64,000 nucleotides of DNA, taken from Paraspadella gotoi (lineage: Eukaryota; Chaetognatha). The notes under the pieces are model-generated. The model did not search any database. It saw nothing but the letters and a program-made list of their open reading frames with translations, and was not told the origin of the DNA. Shown here piece by piece: positions 1 to 19,100 of the stretch. The stretch covers positions 2,432,677-2,496,676 of the forward strand of contig CM119271.1 in NCBI GenBank assembly GCA_051294375.1. The letters run 5' to 3'. Position 1 is the first letter of the stretch; each line of letters begins with the position of its first letter. The translations under genes were made by a program, and so were the position numbers.

Positions 1-497
1 AAGGGTAAGAAACGGATAAAGTATTGAAAAGGGATTAAGGGAGAAAAGAAACGGTTTTAAAAAAAAAAGTATTAATGACTTTCGCTCCAATAAATCAACG
101 GAAAGAAGTATAAAAAAAAAAAAGAAAGAAAAAAGAAAGAAAAATGAAGAGAGGGTTACTAAGAAACTTTCGGGTCGTCAAACCCGAAATTCTGCGCAAA
201 GTCGCTGTTAATCCGCTGTGATTTTTCACACATATGACATGTCATGGCCACGCCCATCGTAAAGACGACGACGACGACGATGACGACGACGATGATGACG
301 ACGTCAAAGAACTGACCTTTTGCTCTCAAACGAAGAAGAGCGTGGATTTGAAGTGTCTCTAAAAGTAATTCAAATAAATGTAGTTTATTTTTTTAAAGTC
401 GTATATAAGTTCTGAAAATATAAAATATTCGAATGTGATACAAAGCGCATATTTTAAAATTCAAAATCGATTGTTTTTATTTTTTGTCACTCTCTCA

Positions 498-528
<31 letters not shown>

Positions 529-587
529 ACTTCTCTCTCCTCTCACTCACTCTCTCTCTTCTCTCTCTCCTCTCTCTCTCCTCTCAC

Positions 588-618
<31 letters not shown>

Positions 619-754
619 TCTCTCTTCACTCTCTCTCTCTCTCTCTCACTCTCTCTCTCTTCTCTCTCTCTCTCTCTCTCACTCTCTCTCTCTCTCTCTC
701 TCTCTCACCTCCTTCCCTCACTCTTCTGCTCACCTTCTCCCCTCTCTTCTCCTA

Positions 755-792
<38 letters not shown>

Positions 793-957
793 GTCTAATT
801 GGCCTCTCCGCGGTGAATACCTCATTCTATATTCCGGTAGTAAAGATTTCGCCGATGAAATGTTTTGAGCTTTCTCTGTCTCTCTCTACCTCTCTGTCTC
901 TCTCTATCTTTATGACGCTTTCTAAACTTCTCAGTCCCTTTTTTTCCTTTTCGTCTT

Positions 958-1021
<64 letters not shown>

Positions 1022-1057
1022 CTCTCCGTCTCTTTTACCTCTCTCTCTCTCTCTCTC

Positions 1058-1134
<77 letters not shown>

Positions 1135-1182
1135 CGTACTCCACCTCCGCCAACCTCTATTTCTTCCCCCCCCCTCAACCAG
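1..1182 (+). other. Intron of the GPCR gene with very long CT tract
   Basis: No coding exon is visible here. It holds a (GAC/GAT)n patch at about 262-303 and then CT-rich DNA up to the acceptor at 1182. Long open frames in the CT tract (Ser-Leu repeats) are compositional artefacts. Confidence 0.6.
485..1131. repeat. (CT)n/(TCTC)n microsatellite tract
   Basis: Two large blocks, about 485-795 and 960-1131, are separated by a less regular pyrimidine-rich stretch. The second block is almost pure CT from about 1064 to 1131 and ends ~50 bp before the TM6 exon acceptor, so it may act as an oversized polypyrimidine tract. Confidence 0.95.
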
Positions 1183-6659
<5,477 letters not shown>

Positions 6660-8340
6660 CGAGGCGTCGTCTTTGTCCTTTCTTCCTTCTTGATCGGTGA
6701 TAAAAGATTGTGATAAAAGAAAATGTTAATATTATTAGTCTCGTTTATTAGTTAAGTTCATGTTTTCTTTTTTGGTGATTGTACGGATGAAATATATATG
6801 AAGTATATGAAATAGGTATATGAATTGCGCATATGAAATCCCTTCCATAAAGTCCTGCACCTTAATAATTTTTAACGTTATTTACTAATGCTATTACCTT
6901 CGCGTTACTGTCGTAAACATCAAATAGTTCGAATAGTCTACCTATTTTTCTTAAACGTCAATAGGCCTCAAAATATGTTAGTTTGTAAAAGGTGTGCGCT
7001 TTACTGGACCTCATTAAAATTAATAAGACTGTTAAATTTGATCTAAAAGCCTTAATATAATGTGTTTTTTTTTAGCCCAGAAGATAAAGATAAAATAAAA
7101 GAAACAAAACAAAAATGCTGCCAGTCTTTCGCATCGGGGGGACGAAACATCAAGGGAAATGGATAAAAAATGATGCGGAAAAATTTGCGAGGGAAAAAAT
7201 AACTAAAAAAAATAAACTAAAAATAAAAACAAAGAAAAAAAGAGGGAAAAAAACGTTCAAAGGTAGAAAAAGAAACAAACAGAAAACAATCACCAAAAAA
7301 AAACTCTAAAAATAGTTTCTGGTCCAACCTCCTCAACGAATACGGAACACCCAAAGGAAAAACTGTCTAACGGCGAGTGTTCCTTTGTTTGCTCGGGTCA
7401 GAAAAAGCGACGGATAAATTAAGAACCGTTGGCTCCACCTTTGTTTTCTAAAAGGAATTATTTGAGTCAGGGTTATGGGTGGTTAGGGTTAAGAGGGTTT
7501 AATTTTTTTTAAATTTTTTTTGTTAAAAATAAGTATTTTTAAATAGTTTTTTCAAAAGACGCCAAAACCGCGGTCGACGAAAGTGAAATTTAGACACGAG
7601 AGCTGAATTTATCTCAATATTTATGCTTTAAAATGTTTTTTTTTTCTATCATGAATTTAGAATGAAGAAAGAATTATAAGAATTAATAATTTCAAAAAAA
7701 CTCACTAAGTGACTTGAGACTTTTTTTCTGAAAAGAAACACGCATGGTTTATTTCTTTCTTTTTGTTTTTGAGAAAAAAGTAACTCGTATGTTTTTTTGT
7801 TGTTTTTTTTTTTTTTTTTAATTACGCGAAACGTAAAAAGAGAAAACCATCACCATTTGTCTTTTTGTTGTGCACCAGGCTCGGAACCTCACTCGTCAGC
7901 GAGGAAAAGCCGGAGGTCGGGAGAACAATAAAAAAGTAAGTTACGCGTTTTTTTTGTTTTTTTTTTCCATTTAGCGCGAGGAAAAAGAAAAAGTTCTTGT
8001 TTCCTTTGTTTTACTTTTGGTGGCATAAAAGCGACACACTATGTAGTCTATGTATAATGAAACTTATTGCTTATCAAAAGGATTTTATTCAATGCCCCAA
8101 AAATGGGTTATAAAGGATATTAAACAATGTATAAAAATCTAGCGAGGTATACAATCTTCATGGGAGAGTTAATCTTCTACGAGGAAAAGGTCGCGTCACC
8201 GCCGTTCACGCGATCGTCAACTTCACGAGTAACGAACTCTCACGAGATCTCACCTAGTGACATCTGGTGTCGCCTTAAGAGTTTCTCAACTTTTTTGCAC
8301 TCCCGCTTTCTCCAGTTTGTCTCAATATAAAGCTTGTGAA
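6660..8340. other. Intergenic, AT-rich; no gene seen
   Basis: 3' flank of the GPCR gene. It has homopolymers and A/T-rich DNA with no conserved coding frame. A 19-codon stretch at 7879-7935 has splice-like edges but no support. The segment near 8255-8290 (GACATCTGGTGTCGCC) looks like transposon debris. Confidence 0.5.
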
Positions 8341-8356
8341 CACCCTCATTCTCTGG

Positions 8357-8357
<1 letters not shown>

Positions 8358-8388
<31 letters not shown>

Positions 8389-8486
8389 CTCTCTCGCTAT
8401 CGCTCTTTTCTTCATTTTCATTTCTTTTTCCTCTCTATCACTGTCTTTGTCTTTGTCTTTCTCTTTTTTTCTTTGTTCTTTTTTCT

Positions 8487-8526
<40 letters not shown>

Positions 8527-8572
8527 ATCCTTTTTTTTTATCATTCCCCCTCCCTCTCGCTCTCTAGCCGCC
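8358..8572. repeat. (CT)n-rich tracts
   Basis: CT microsatellites at about 8358-8400 and 8491-8525, with pyrimidine-rich DNA between and after. Overlapping frames on both strands are artefacts. Confidence 0.9.
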
Positions 8573-8649
8573 CAAAAGAAAAAAAAACCCCAACGACCAG
8601 AAGCGCAAACACTATTATTCCTTCATCCGTCGGAAAATCCCATCGCGGT

Positions 8650-8710
8650 CACGTGCCAATCTCGACTCGGTCACGTGTCTACTTCGTATCCCTCTAGTGC
8701 GAAACACGTG
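8650..8710. promoter_or_regulatory. Cluster of three CACGTG E-boxes
   Basis: Perfect CACGTG palindromes start at 8650, 8672 and 8705. This is the core site of bHLH-ZIP factors (Myc/Max, USF, MITF/TFE). No gene start could be recognised next to them, so any promoter role is inference. Confidence 0.35.
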
Positions 8711-10262
8711 ATCTTTTTAACTAAAAATACTACTGCAAAACATTAAAATTCAAAATTTTGAACATCGGACTTTTGAGAAAAAAAATATAATATTTCCTTT
8801 ACCGTTTTTTATGCTCAATGATTTTCGTGATTTCATTAATCTTTTTTTGTATCCACTGCGCCGTGCTAAAAATGTAATAGCGATTTTCTATCGTAAATAC
8901 ATGTTCGTTTATTGTTACCCATGTATTTCTGTTTCCATCTTTTCGCCTCTAGACGATAGATTGTTTTTATCATCTCGTTCTTTAGTTGACGTTATTTTTT
9001 TAAACAAGAATATTACATACATAATTATATTCAGTCCTCTACCTAACAGTCTTAGTTGCAGTGTTTTTTTTTTTTTTTAAATAAAACATCGCGTATGAAA
9101 AAACCGCGGTGTCCTTTTGTTTTCGCGAAAGCGACGTCTGTCGAGAAATAAATGAGCGAAACCGAAATTGGTTTTCCTTATTATTTGTTTGCTGCGAAGA
9201 CAGAGCAACCGACGGAAAGCAATTAGCGGGTAACAATCGAGCTAAGGATTAATTGTATTTGCGGAAATAAAAAAAAAATAAGCGGGAAGTCGAATCTTCG
9301 TAGCGAGAAAATGAAAAGCACGCGCTCAGACGCGTGAGAAATGAAGGGGCTTTGTCAGAGAGTCGAGATTGTTAGAGAGTGTGGAAGCGTTAGAGAGTGA
9401 GAAAGTGAGCGGGACAATTTTTAAATTAAAGGGACAAGAGAAGTAATAATGTCGAGGCAACGCACCAGGCCATCCCAAAAATTAACCTTCAAATAATTTA
9501 GGAGTGAGGTAACAACAACACGCGACCTTATCAGATCAAGAACGCTCTCTCTTTCTCTCTCAATCTCTGACCGGTCACCACGGTCACCAATGGTCATCAG
9601 TGACTTTCCCCCGGCTGTCCTCAGCCGGCTCCTTGTAAAGTTATTGTTTACTGTTTTAGACTTAGCATTTTCCGTTGTGGAATTTTGTATTTGTTGTCGG
9701 AGAATAAATTCATTCTCGATCTGAACCTCGTCCCGTTTATTTGCCACAGGAGTATAAAAAAAAAATTAAAAAATATAAATTAATCCCTAATGCCTCTGAC
9801 CATAAAAGCTGGAAGACGGAAATCGAACTTTGTACATACATGAAATTTCACATAACCGAGGGAGTAGGCCATGAGGCATGCGACTACGCACATTAAACAA
9901 AGAATCGAGATTAGTTTATTCCCGACTGAGATATATTTTTACGAATGAAAGAACAAAGTATTAAGTACAATGATTTAATTATGGTTAAATAATTTAATAA
10001 TGATTTAATAATTTAATTCTTAGAAGGCAGCGAAACCCAAGATTCCTTGTCCTTGTCGTAAAGTCTCCGTTCACCGATGGTCGTTCGCCGTTTGCTGTTT
10101 GCCGTTCGCCATATGCCGGTTGCCATTTGCCGTTTATCCGTCGCCTACCTACAAATTTTCTGCCAAAGAAAATCACAATTAGTAACAAAAAAATTATTGA
10201 ATTTTTGTTACAAAAAATATGGGAAGAGACGTAAACGACGACCGTGTCCAAATTCCAGCTCA
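8711..10262. other. Intergenic; no gene seen
   Basis: AT-rich DNA without recognisable coding sequence. At 10081-10150 there is a degenerate ~9-bp tandem of TTTGCCGTT-like units. Confidence 0.5.
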
Positions 10263-10517
10263 TCAAAGCTGGGCTGTGATATGATATTGGTTAAGAAGGG
10301 ACGGCAACACATCACAGCCACTTTGTGAGAGGGCATTGGTTAACTCGCCATAAGACGTCCCATTGTGACGTCTTTCAATTGTTTATTTTCCAATTTGTAA
10401 TCGTTTTTATTTATTTTTTTTATTTTTCTCTTGATGAAAGGTGTCGTGGTTAGCAGCCTAAGCTAATCAAAGCAGGCTGTGATATGAAATTTAAGAAACA
10501 TGTCACAACCTCTTTGA
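10263..10517. repeat. Two related hairpin repeats
   Basis: Copy 1 (10263-10325) and copy 2 (10467-10517) share TCAAAGCnGGGCTGTGATATG at one end and its imperfect reverse complement (CACAnCCnCTTTG) at the other, so each can fold into a stem-loop. The pair looks like short palindromic MITEs of one family. Confidence 0.65.
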
Positions 10518-12064
10518 CCGATTCGGTATCTGCATGATATAAATTTCGGCGAATATTTTTTTTTTGGTAGTTGTGTTCGCGAAGCAGTAGTTTTTAAGTT
10601 GATTTGCATATACGTACGGTTTTTTTTTTTCTGAAAAGAAAAAGGAAAACAACAATGTTACTCATTCTGAAGAATTAGATGTCAAGCAATTGTATGGTCA
10701 ACATTGAAACAAAATAAAAAATACAAAAATGAAAATGAAAGCAAAGAGCTTACATGTCAAATAGAAGCGAGCAGAGAATTTTTAATTTTGTTTCGAGTAT
10801 TTTAATGTTCTTGGAACATTATAGGAAAGATGCTATTAGAGGAGAGATTAATACGGACGTATATTTTTTGCAATGAGCGATGTTCTTATATTGCGAGATA
10901 CATTGTAGAGTACCAACGCAAGGGAGAAGCAGCCGTTCGAATAAACTTCATCGACAACAAAAGAGCATCGTTACCTTTTCGACACGAAATGTTTGAGAAA
11001 AAAACGATCGCCCGAAAGAAAAGAAAGGCTTGGCATGAGAGCGCTCATGCGATTTAAGGCTTGAGGAAATATATTGGAAGACACGTGGATGAATATTACA
11101 TTCAAAAGTAGAATAAATTATAAAATCAAAAGATTTTTTATAAATGGTAAAAAGTAGATAAATATGGGAATTCTTTGATAAAAAGAAATTTCGAATATAA
11201 AAACAAAAAGTAAAGATAATAAAAATTTATTTAAATAAAGTTTTAAATACATTATTTTAATTTAAAAATTGTTTTCCGTTCACACAAAATTTTAGGATTA
11301 AATTAATTAATCGGTTAAAAAGCTACCAAAAGAAAAAAAAATTATGAATGCTTTCATGGAATAATTAACAAGTAAAATTTAATTAATAATTGTCATAAGC
11401 AATCAATAAAAAAATACATTCAAAATGTAAAATTATTGATAAGGATGTTAGTAAAGCATCCTAATAAAAACGTTTTAATCCAAAAGATTAAGATATTCTT
11501 TCTCTGACTGCGAATTTGATTTGACAAAAAAGTCAAGGAAAAGAAAGAGCGTTTGACAATTCGCCGTCGGCGGCGCCTTATTAAACCTAAGAGCTCTGAC
11601 GTCTTTTGTTTATTATTTCTTTGTTTTTTCTTGACGATTTAAATTCCGATGCTTTGAAAAAAAAAAAAAAAAAAAATCGAGTAGAGATCAAAAAAGCTTC
11701 TTTTTATAATTTCAGGAATAAAAAATAACAAAATAAAAAAAAGATGAATCAAATGCTTCGAGTGTTAATAAAATAGTAGCCGTGCAAAAATCATATGTAC
11801 GCGTTACGTCCGTTGATTATCTTTCAAAAAAAAAATCACTGTTGCTGTACAAGATTCGGCTTTCAAAGACTCACTCTATCTCAATCTCACCCATCCTTTA
11901 TCTCTTTCTCTCTGAGTTACCTCTCGCTACCCCCGCCCTCATAGAGAGAGAGAGAGAGAGAGAGATAACGCGGAGGAGAAGGTTGAACTTCGAACGAGGT
12001 TTTTCAGGATTTTTTTAAAATCTAACCAGTTCTTTTAAAAAGCTCTCAGTCTCTCTCTCTCTCG

Positions 12065-12130
<66 letters not shown>

Positions 12131-14071
12131 CCCTCCTGACATGATCCTTGACGCCCTGTATCCAATGATGAAGCTTCAAATTTTTTCCTCTAAAAAAGTC
12201 CAATCATGCGATTTCGTCGATTGAATTTAAAAAAAAAAAAAACTATATTTTCCACGACGTTCGTTCCTTTTCCCCTCTTTCCTCTTCATTTATCACATTC
12301 AAATTAATATTTATTCGGATCATTAATTTCGATCGAACGAAAAGGAAAAGTGAGACGGAGGCTTCGGGAGATTTGCATTCAGTGTACAATAACAAATAAT
12401 TTGGCGAATCGAACGGAGAGATAGAAATGAAACCCAAGGATCGAAAAGTATCATCGGAATCATCCATCTCAATCATCCCAATCACGAACGATCTACATTT
12501 GAATGAAAAAAAAAATGTTTGTTTGACGTCTCGAGATAATTAGATAAAAAAAGTTAACTTTAGTAAAGTTGAATCGCGAAAAACAATCCTGAAATCTCTT
12601 TTTAAATCCCCCCCCCCTTTTAATTGAAACCAGAAATTCCATCGTAAAATTTATAAAGAGTAAAAAAGCATTATGAAAGAAAAAAAGGATCGTATTTACG
12701 AGGAAGAGCCCTCCAGCGGAGGAAACCGCCGAAGGAAATCAGGGTAAAGAACAAAAGGCTCTGGCGAAAATAAAACGGCGGGTCTTTTTTTTTTCGACAA
12801 CCCATAACTCAACAAACGAGTTTTTTTGGACGTTCATTATTTGATTCTGACGAAATTTGCAGCAGCTTAGACGAAGTCATTCAAAAAAGGAAAGGCAAGA
12901 TGAAATTTATTTAATGTTTTACATCTCGAGTAATTCCAAAGACCCGACAGGGGTTTTCAAAAGTGTAAAAATATGGAAAAAAAATTGTCCAGTTTCTTCT
13001 TAGCTAAAAGAAAAAACAATTTGTGGAATGGATAGTTTAAGGTCAATGTTTATTCCCTTTAAGATCTTCTAAATAACAAAAAAAAATATAATTACTTTCA
13101 AAAAATATCTTAGGGCCAATTTTTAATTGTAACAGGTAAGATTTTTGAAAAGAACGATGGTTATCAAGAGTTCGTTGCCTTTTTGGGGGAAAAAATTATC
13201 GGGCCGAAAAAACGTGTGTTGGCTTTTCTCGAATCCACGTGGTTTTCGGGTTCAAAAACTTTCGATGAAGATTTTAATTCTTTTTCTCTTGAAATTAGTC
13301 GATTTGGGTCGAAGGAATTTATAGTTTACGAGTTATACGGAGAAGAAAATAAAAGATATACGTATGTAAAGTCGATCCTTTACAGTTAAATAAATTTAGA
13401 CTTTAGTAAAGAGTTTCAAAATGAATGAAAAATCAAAAGTTTTCGGCGACTTAAAAGTTAAATAAAAATAAAGCAAAATAGAATGGGTAATAATCGAGAA
13501 AAAACGAAAAAGACAAATACGAAGCAACCAATAGACTAAGAGATGAAATGATAAAAATACTACATTTTAATTATCTAGCCTAGATAATTAAAATAATTAA
13601 AATTCTAGGATAGACATAGAATATCAGAATGATGGGCAACGAATGAAATAAAATGTGCGACTCATGACGTAGAGATGACAGGAGATTTACACAATACACT
13701 TGACATTGCTCCAAAAAAAAATGACAACGAAGAAAATGGACATGACATGAAAACCTAAAAGTACTCTCGAATTCCCCCCCCCCCCTTTTCGAAAAAACAA
13801 AGAGATCGTAGAGGAATTAAGACAAAAAGGTAAGAAAATCAATACAACGATTTGGGAAAAAGACGTCGACGACAACGTTGAAAGATGACGACGAAAAAGA
13901 CGACGAAAAACATACGATAACAACAACGACAAGGACAAAATCGACAAAGACAAGCGAAGCGAAGATCCCCCCCCCAAAAAAATGGCCGATGAGTGAGTTG
14001 GTCGGTGAGTCCGATAACGACGACGAACTTTAAGCCTTTCGTTCCAACTCATCCGCCATTTTTTTTTTTTT
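10518..14071. other. Intergenic; no gene seen
   Basis: AT-rich. Contains a (GA)n run near 11943-11966, a (CT)n run near 12052-12124 and several homopolymers. No frame shows family similarity. Confidence 0.5.
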
Positions 14072-14096
14072 NNNNNNNNNNNNNNNNNNNNNNNNN
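14072..14096. other. Assembly gap (25 N)
   Basis: Run of N flanked by poly-T on the left and A-rich sequence on the right. Probably a small homopolymer gap. Confidence 0.98.
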
Positions 14097-15419
14097 AAAA
14101 AGAGAGAGATTTCTTCTCGTCTCTTCTTCTCGTCGCAATTCAAAAGTCTTCTGTCAAAAAAAAGTAACACGAATTAAGTTTTTTCTTTTTTCATTTCTTT
14201 CAGGACCCAAGAATAAAAACGAGATTAAAAGAAAGCAAAAAAAAAAAAAGAAGCTGAAAAAGTTCAAAAAGAATTCGATTAAAAAAAAAAAAAAAAAGAC
14301 GAAATACACGTAATTATTATCCTCGCTACTTTTTTTCTTCTCCTTTTTTTTCTCTGTAGAAAAAACAGTTTTTTTCGGTTTTTAAAATTCTCAAACAAAC
14401 TCGAATGAAAAAAAAAGCGCTGCAGCTTTACATATTCCATAACGATGTTCACTATTCACCTTTACATTTTTTATCCGGCGATTAACATAATATTTAAGGC
14501 TCCATCTTACTGTGTATAATCATTGTATAATCTATTTTCACAGCAAAAGGATAAAAAGTATTGACGTCGTGTGAGTTTTTTTCCCCAAAAGCTTTTGATG
14601 CAAGTTTATAAATTTTTTACGTCATTAAATGTTTTTTTTTTTTTCTTTGACAAAATATTTCCAGCAACGACGCAGAGATTTTTTTTTAAAAATCGATGGC
14701 CGTGTTCCACTTTTTATTTTTAAAAAAAAATGACTCGTCGGGAAGCCAAAAAAAAGTCCTGGGGGAATATAAAATAAAACCGCCGAATTAGTTAAAAACC
14801 GATAAAACTTGAACAATAAGTTTTCGGCCGGTTTTATGAAACAGAGAGACTGAACAATGAGAAGATATCAAAAATAAAAACCAGGTAAACGTTTTAAAAA
14901 TTAAATTAAAAACCTGGACGGATTAAACATTTTTAAAAATCTTTTAATGTCGATTCGAAATAAAAAAAGATCTGAAGCAGAGAATCAAATTCATCTCCAA
15001 AATTCTTGGCTTCCACGTAAGGGAAGGGAAGAAGAAGGAAAGAAAGAATTAGAGTTGATTCGGATCAAAAGATTTCGACTCCAGGAGATTTAGAGTTGAC
15101 ATCGATCGTAACGAGGGAGAAACGATTTCATTTCGCGAAAAAAAAAGAGGACGAAACGAAATCGGTAATATGTAACAAACCATGTTACGTAATTCGGCAA
15201 ATTTGTGGCTTCCGAATATTATGCGAAAGATGACGTGGAGAAAATAGGATTATGATAATGTCAAAAAACAAATCCCTAACGCGACAGAGATGGTAACAGT
15301 TGTTAAAAATGGCATCGACTGCAAATACGGCTACGACGAAGGGATAAGATGGCGTCTCGGCGACGCGAGCAAAGGGCGCGGATCGATGGAGACTTTTCGA
15401 GACAATTTCTATGGCAGAA
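14097..15419. other. Intergenic; weak Lys-rich frame only
   Basis: After a plausible acceptor near 14203, a frame to 14313 encodes almost only Lys/Asn. It could be the basic tail of a protein, but A-rich DNA gives this by chance. Nothing else was recognised. Confidence 0.4.
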
Positions 15420-15739
15420 NNNNNNNNNNNNNNNNNNNNNNNNNNNNNNNNNNNNNNNNNNNNNNNNNNNNNNNNNNNNNNNNNNNNNNNNNNNNNNNNN
15501 NNNNNNNNNNNNNNNNNNNNNNNNNNNNNNNNNNNNNNNNNNNNNNNNNNNNNNNNNNNNNNNNNNNNNNNNNNNNNNNNNNNNNNNNNNNNNNNNNNNN
15601 NNNNNNNNNNNNNNNNNNNNNNNNNNNNNNNNNNNNNNNNNNNNNNNNNNNNNNNNNNNNNNNNNNNNNNNNNNNNNNNNNNNNNNNNNNNNNNNNNNNN
15701 NNNNNNNNNNNNNNNNNNNNNNNNNNNNNNNNNNNNNNN
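15420..15739. other. Assembly gap (320 N)
   Basis: Run of N immediately followed by (GA)n, so the gap probably hides a longer microsatellite. Confidence 0.98.
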
Positions 15740-15851
15740 AGAGAGAGAGAGAAGGGGTTTGCAGATGCTGTTCCACATTCCGCTCGGCTGACAATTAGCG
15801 CACAGAGTTTCGCGTCCTTCTGTCTAATAAAGAACCGAGAGGGGGCATCGA

Positions 15852-15896
<45 letters not shown>

Positions 15897-16120
15897 ATCC
15901 GTTGTCAACAACAACTAGTGGCGACGCTGTCAACTATCCAAATACAAGCTAGAAGATATCAAACAATCACGAAGACAATCACTGCAATGAGAACGGTAGC
16001 AGTAAATGCAACGAAACGAGCAACGACGACGACGAAGACGACGACGACGACGACGACTCCTCCAACAGATTGGACGCGACGCTCGGAGCGAAATATTCAG
16101 TCTTTCGCGAGGGTGTAAAA
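15740..16120. repeat. Simple repeats: (GA)n, (GCG)n, (ACG)n
   Basis: (GA)n begins at 15740, (GCG)n lies at about 15861-15894 and (ACG)n at about 16026-16055. One forward frame from about 15953 reads as an Asn/Asp-rich peptide. That may be a low-complexity exon, but no family is recognisable. Confidence 0.7.
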
Positions 16121-19100
16121 AATAAAAGTCATTTCGTTTTTAAACGCGACGTGTCTTTTGTTTTTATCCTTTTCGATTCGTTTTGTTTTATTTTTCCCCA
16201 GAGTCGGTAGGGGGACGTTAGACGGGGCGAGAGATTGAAAGTCATTGTGATTAGCGGCGCCAGCGACTTTTTCATCGCAAAGAGTTGGAAGGAGAACAAA
16301 AAAAGGGGACGACTATGGGAATACGAGAGAATATAATGAAAAAGAGAGAAAGATCAGATGAGATGGAGATGTAGTCTTGCGACGAGGGGAGTGGGAACAC
16401 ACTGACACAGCTCTGATCGAAGCGGATTATTATTATATTCTGTTGTGTGGTCACGATTTAAGCGTTACCAGTTAGGCAAGATTCACATTCAAAAAGAGAA
16501 ATTTCTTGGACGTTTCTTGACACGAAGCTACAACCCTGTTTGTGACAGTTGTATCAATCAAACGGGTTATAACGCCAATCAACAGGGGCAAATCAATAAT
16601 AGATCTCGGTTTACCCGAAGCTCGACCAAAAAAAGGTCATCATTCATTCATTTTTTCCCCCCGTCATTTCAAAAACTTTCACACACAAATTTGTTTCTCA
16701 TCCAAGATATGGAATGCGATGATTTCCGGCTGTAGTTATGTGAATTTCTTTTACGAAATTGGTCGATTTATTAAGAACTTTTGGTAATTGTATAAGATAT
16801 ATCGATAGTTAAATTTTTTTTCAAGTTTAAAGTTTTTAAAGTTTTTTTTTCTCCCGACCTAAAAGCTTCGATCTTCAGGTCCTGTTGTTCGACTTCTCCG
16901 GTCGCTCAGCAGCGCCGTTGTCACCGCCGCCGGCGCCGCAGCGGCCGCTTCTTTCCTTTTGTTTGTTTGTTCACAAATTTTTTTTCCCCCGAAATTTTTT
17001 TTTCCTCCGCCGATGAAGCTAAGGCAGTTTTTTTTTAAGCCCCGCTCTCTCTCTCTCTCTTACTCTTTTTTTTTTTTAAATTTGAGTTGAAGCTGAGGGG
17101 GGAGCGAATGAGGGCTAAAAAAAGGGGGGAAAAAAGAGCGAGAGAGAGAAAGCTAGAGACAAAGCTATTCACATAAAAAACCCTTTTTTTTATAATTGAA
17201 GCAGAGAGAGGAAGAGTGGAAGAGGAGAACGACTAGGTCTTTGAAAAGTCGCGATAGTGAATGAGCTCTTTTTGAATTTGCATAGTTTGACAGTTAGGGG
17301 AAAGAGAGATGAAATCCAAGCTACCCCATTTCCATACATGAACAATCATGATGATGGTAACGATTTTCACAAGAAGCGAAGCTTGGTATCTTGGAAGCAT
17401 GTGAATAATTGTGAATATATTTTATCATAAAGTTAAAATATTTTTATTTCTTAGCCTTGAGAGCAAAGATATTTAAAATAATATATATCCAGTTTTTGCT
17501 TTAGCAGGATAGTATAAAAATTGAAAAAAAAAGTAGACTTAACTAAACGTCTAAAGCGATTAAATACAAAAAAAAATCGTTTCTCGCAGTTATTTTCCCA
17601 CGGATTATTAAACTAATGACTAATAAAATCATTACGTTGTAATATACTATATGGAACAACCAATTGAGAGCGTTCGCCAAATTAAGGGCGAAGTTTACTA
17701 ATAAAATCAAAACGTGTGACTTTAAATTGAGGCTCGGTCATACAATTACAAAAGGCACAAATAGGCAAAAACTCGTCTGCTTGACGGAGTAATAATTAGA
17801 TGAGTAAATTCTCATCAGGGATGTAAGGTATTTACTCAATCAGAATGTCATGGAATCGATCACTGAAAGTTATTGTTCACAAAACGCACACGTCTTTATT
17901 TCAAATAGTTGACTGAAGGAGTCTGCATAAGTAAATAAGGTTTCGCTCGTGCAGAGAACAAGTGAGGTTAATAAAAAAATACTGATCATAGGGAACGGTT
18001 GGTGCTCTTTAGTCTTTAGGAATAATAGGAAATTAGTTAAAAAACAACTCTCGAGAAAATACTTTGTTTAGGAATTCTCCCCCCCCCCCCCCGAGTTTTT
18101 GGAAAGATTTTGAGAAGGAAGACCAAAACACGGGGTCGATGGCCAGATTAAGATTATTATTATTAACGAGACGGCGAGCGGTAGGTGTAGTGAGGCGGTT
18201 GTTAATTTACCACCGCAACGATAATCCCAGATAGTTGTTTTTTTTTTCGCCAAAGTAAGGAGCAAGAACGCGGCGCCCTTTATTCGAGCCGTAAACTATT
18301 CGTAAAGGTGCGCAAGTTTTTGTCACAAAAAAAAAAATCCGTTTTCGACGCGTCAAAAAGTTTTCACTCAGGATATGGCTTGGTTGTCATAAAGGCCGCC
18401 ATCTTTTTCCGATACGCAAAAAAAATCGTAGCCAACAAATACATATTCGCGCCTTCGCTCATTCGCGAAGGGAAAAAAAAGAATTCAGAAAAACTACGAA
18501 GAGGATTTTTTATTCATTGAGCGTCGATAGTTTTTTTCTCCCTCCTCCAACCGCGCGCCTTCAATTGCCCAATGCTTCTATGAATGTATGTGTGTGTGTG
18601 AGAGAGAGATTGAGATGAGAGAGCAGAGAGAGAGAGAGAGGGATAGAGAGAGGAGAGAGAGAGAAAATTCGACCAGCCCCATTTTAGATATTCGAAAAAA
18701 AAAAAAAAAAAATTCGACGAAGCAAACCGGTCGAAGCGGCGAGCTTCTTTGTCTCGATCCAGATTCGCTCGTTCGAAAAATTTTGACGTTGGATTGAAAA
18801 AAAAAAATCGAGGCGAGCGAGAAAGACAAGAGAGCGGGCCAATTTTTCTATTCCTCTCTCTCTCTCTCTCGCTCCCCCCTTCTTTTCATAAAATGAACCA
18901 AAGGAGCTTCATTCATTTCCCGACGGCTTTCAGCGCGAGCAGAGTTTTGTTAAGAGGAAGGCAGATGGCGCTTTGCAGTGAGGGAGAGAAAAGGTAATGG
19001 ATTTTGTTTATTAGAGGAAAGGGAATAAAATGGTTTGAAAAAAGCGAAACTGCTATAATTCGATTGTTCGGATATTAATTAGTAAGTTTTTCACCAATCA

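Noticed and set aside
7879-7935. Short AG..GT bounded stretch encoding a basic peptide (NLTRQRGKAGG)
   Set aside because: One 19-codon exon with no start, partner exon or certain family match.
9421-9747. 108-codon minus-strand frame
   Set aside because: No recognisable domain, low GC and a GA-derived segment; probably chance or old transposon.
12673-12745. Possible first exon MKEKKDRIYEEEPSS ending near GTAAAG
   Set aside because: No downstream partner exon found and no similarity.
14209-14313. Lys-rich forward frame after an acceptor-like site
   Set aside because: A-rich DNA gives poly-Lys in any such frame; next to an assembly gap.
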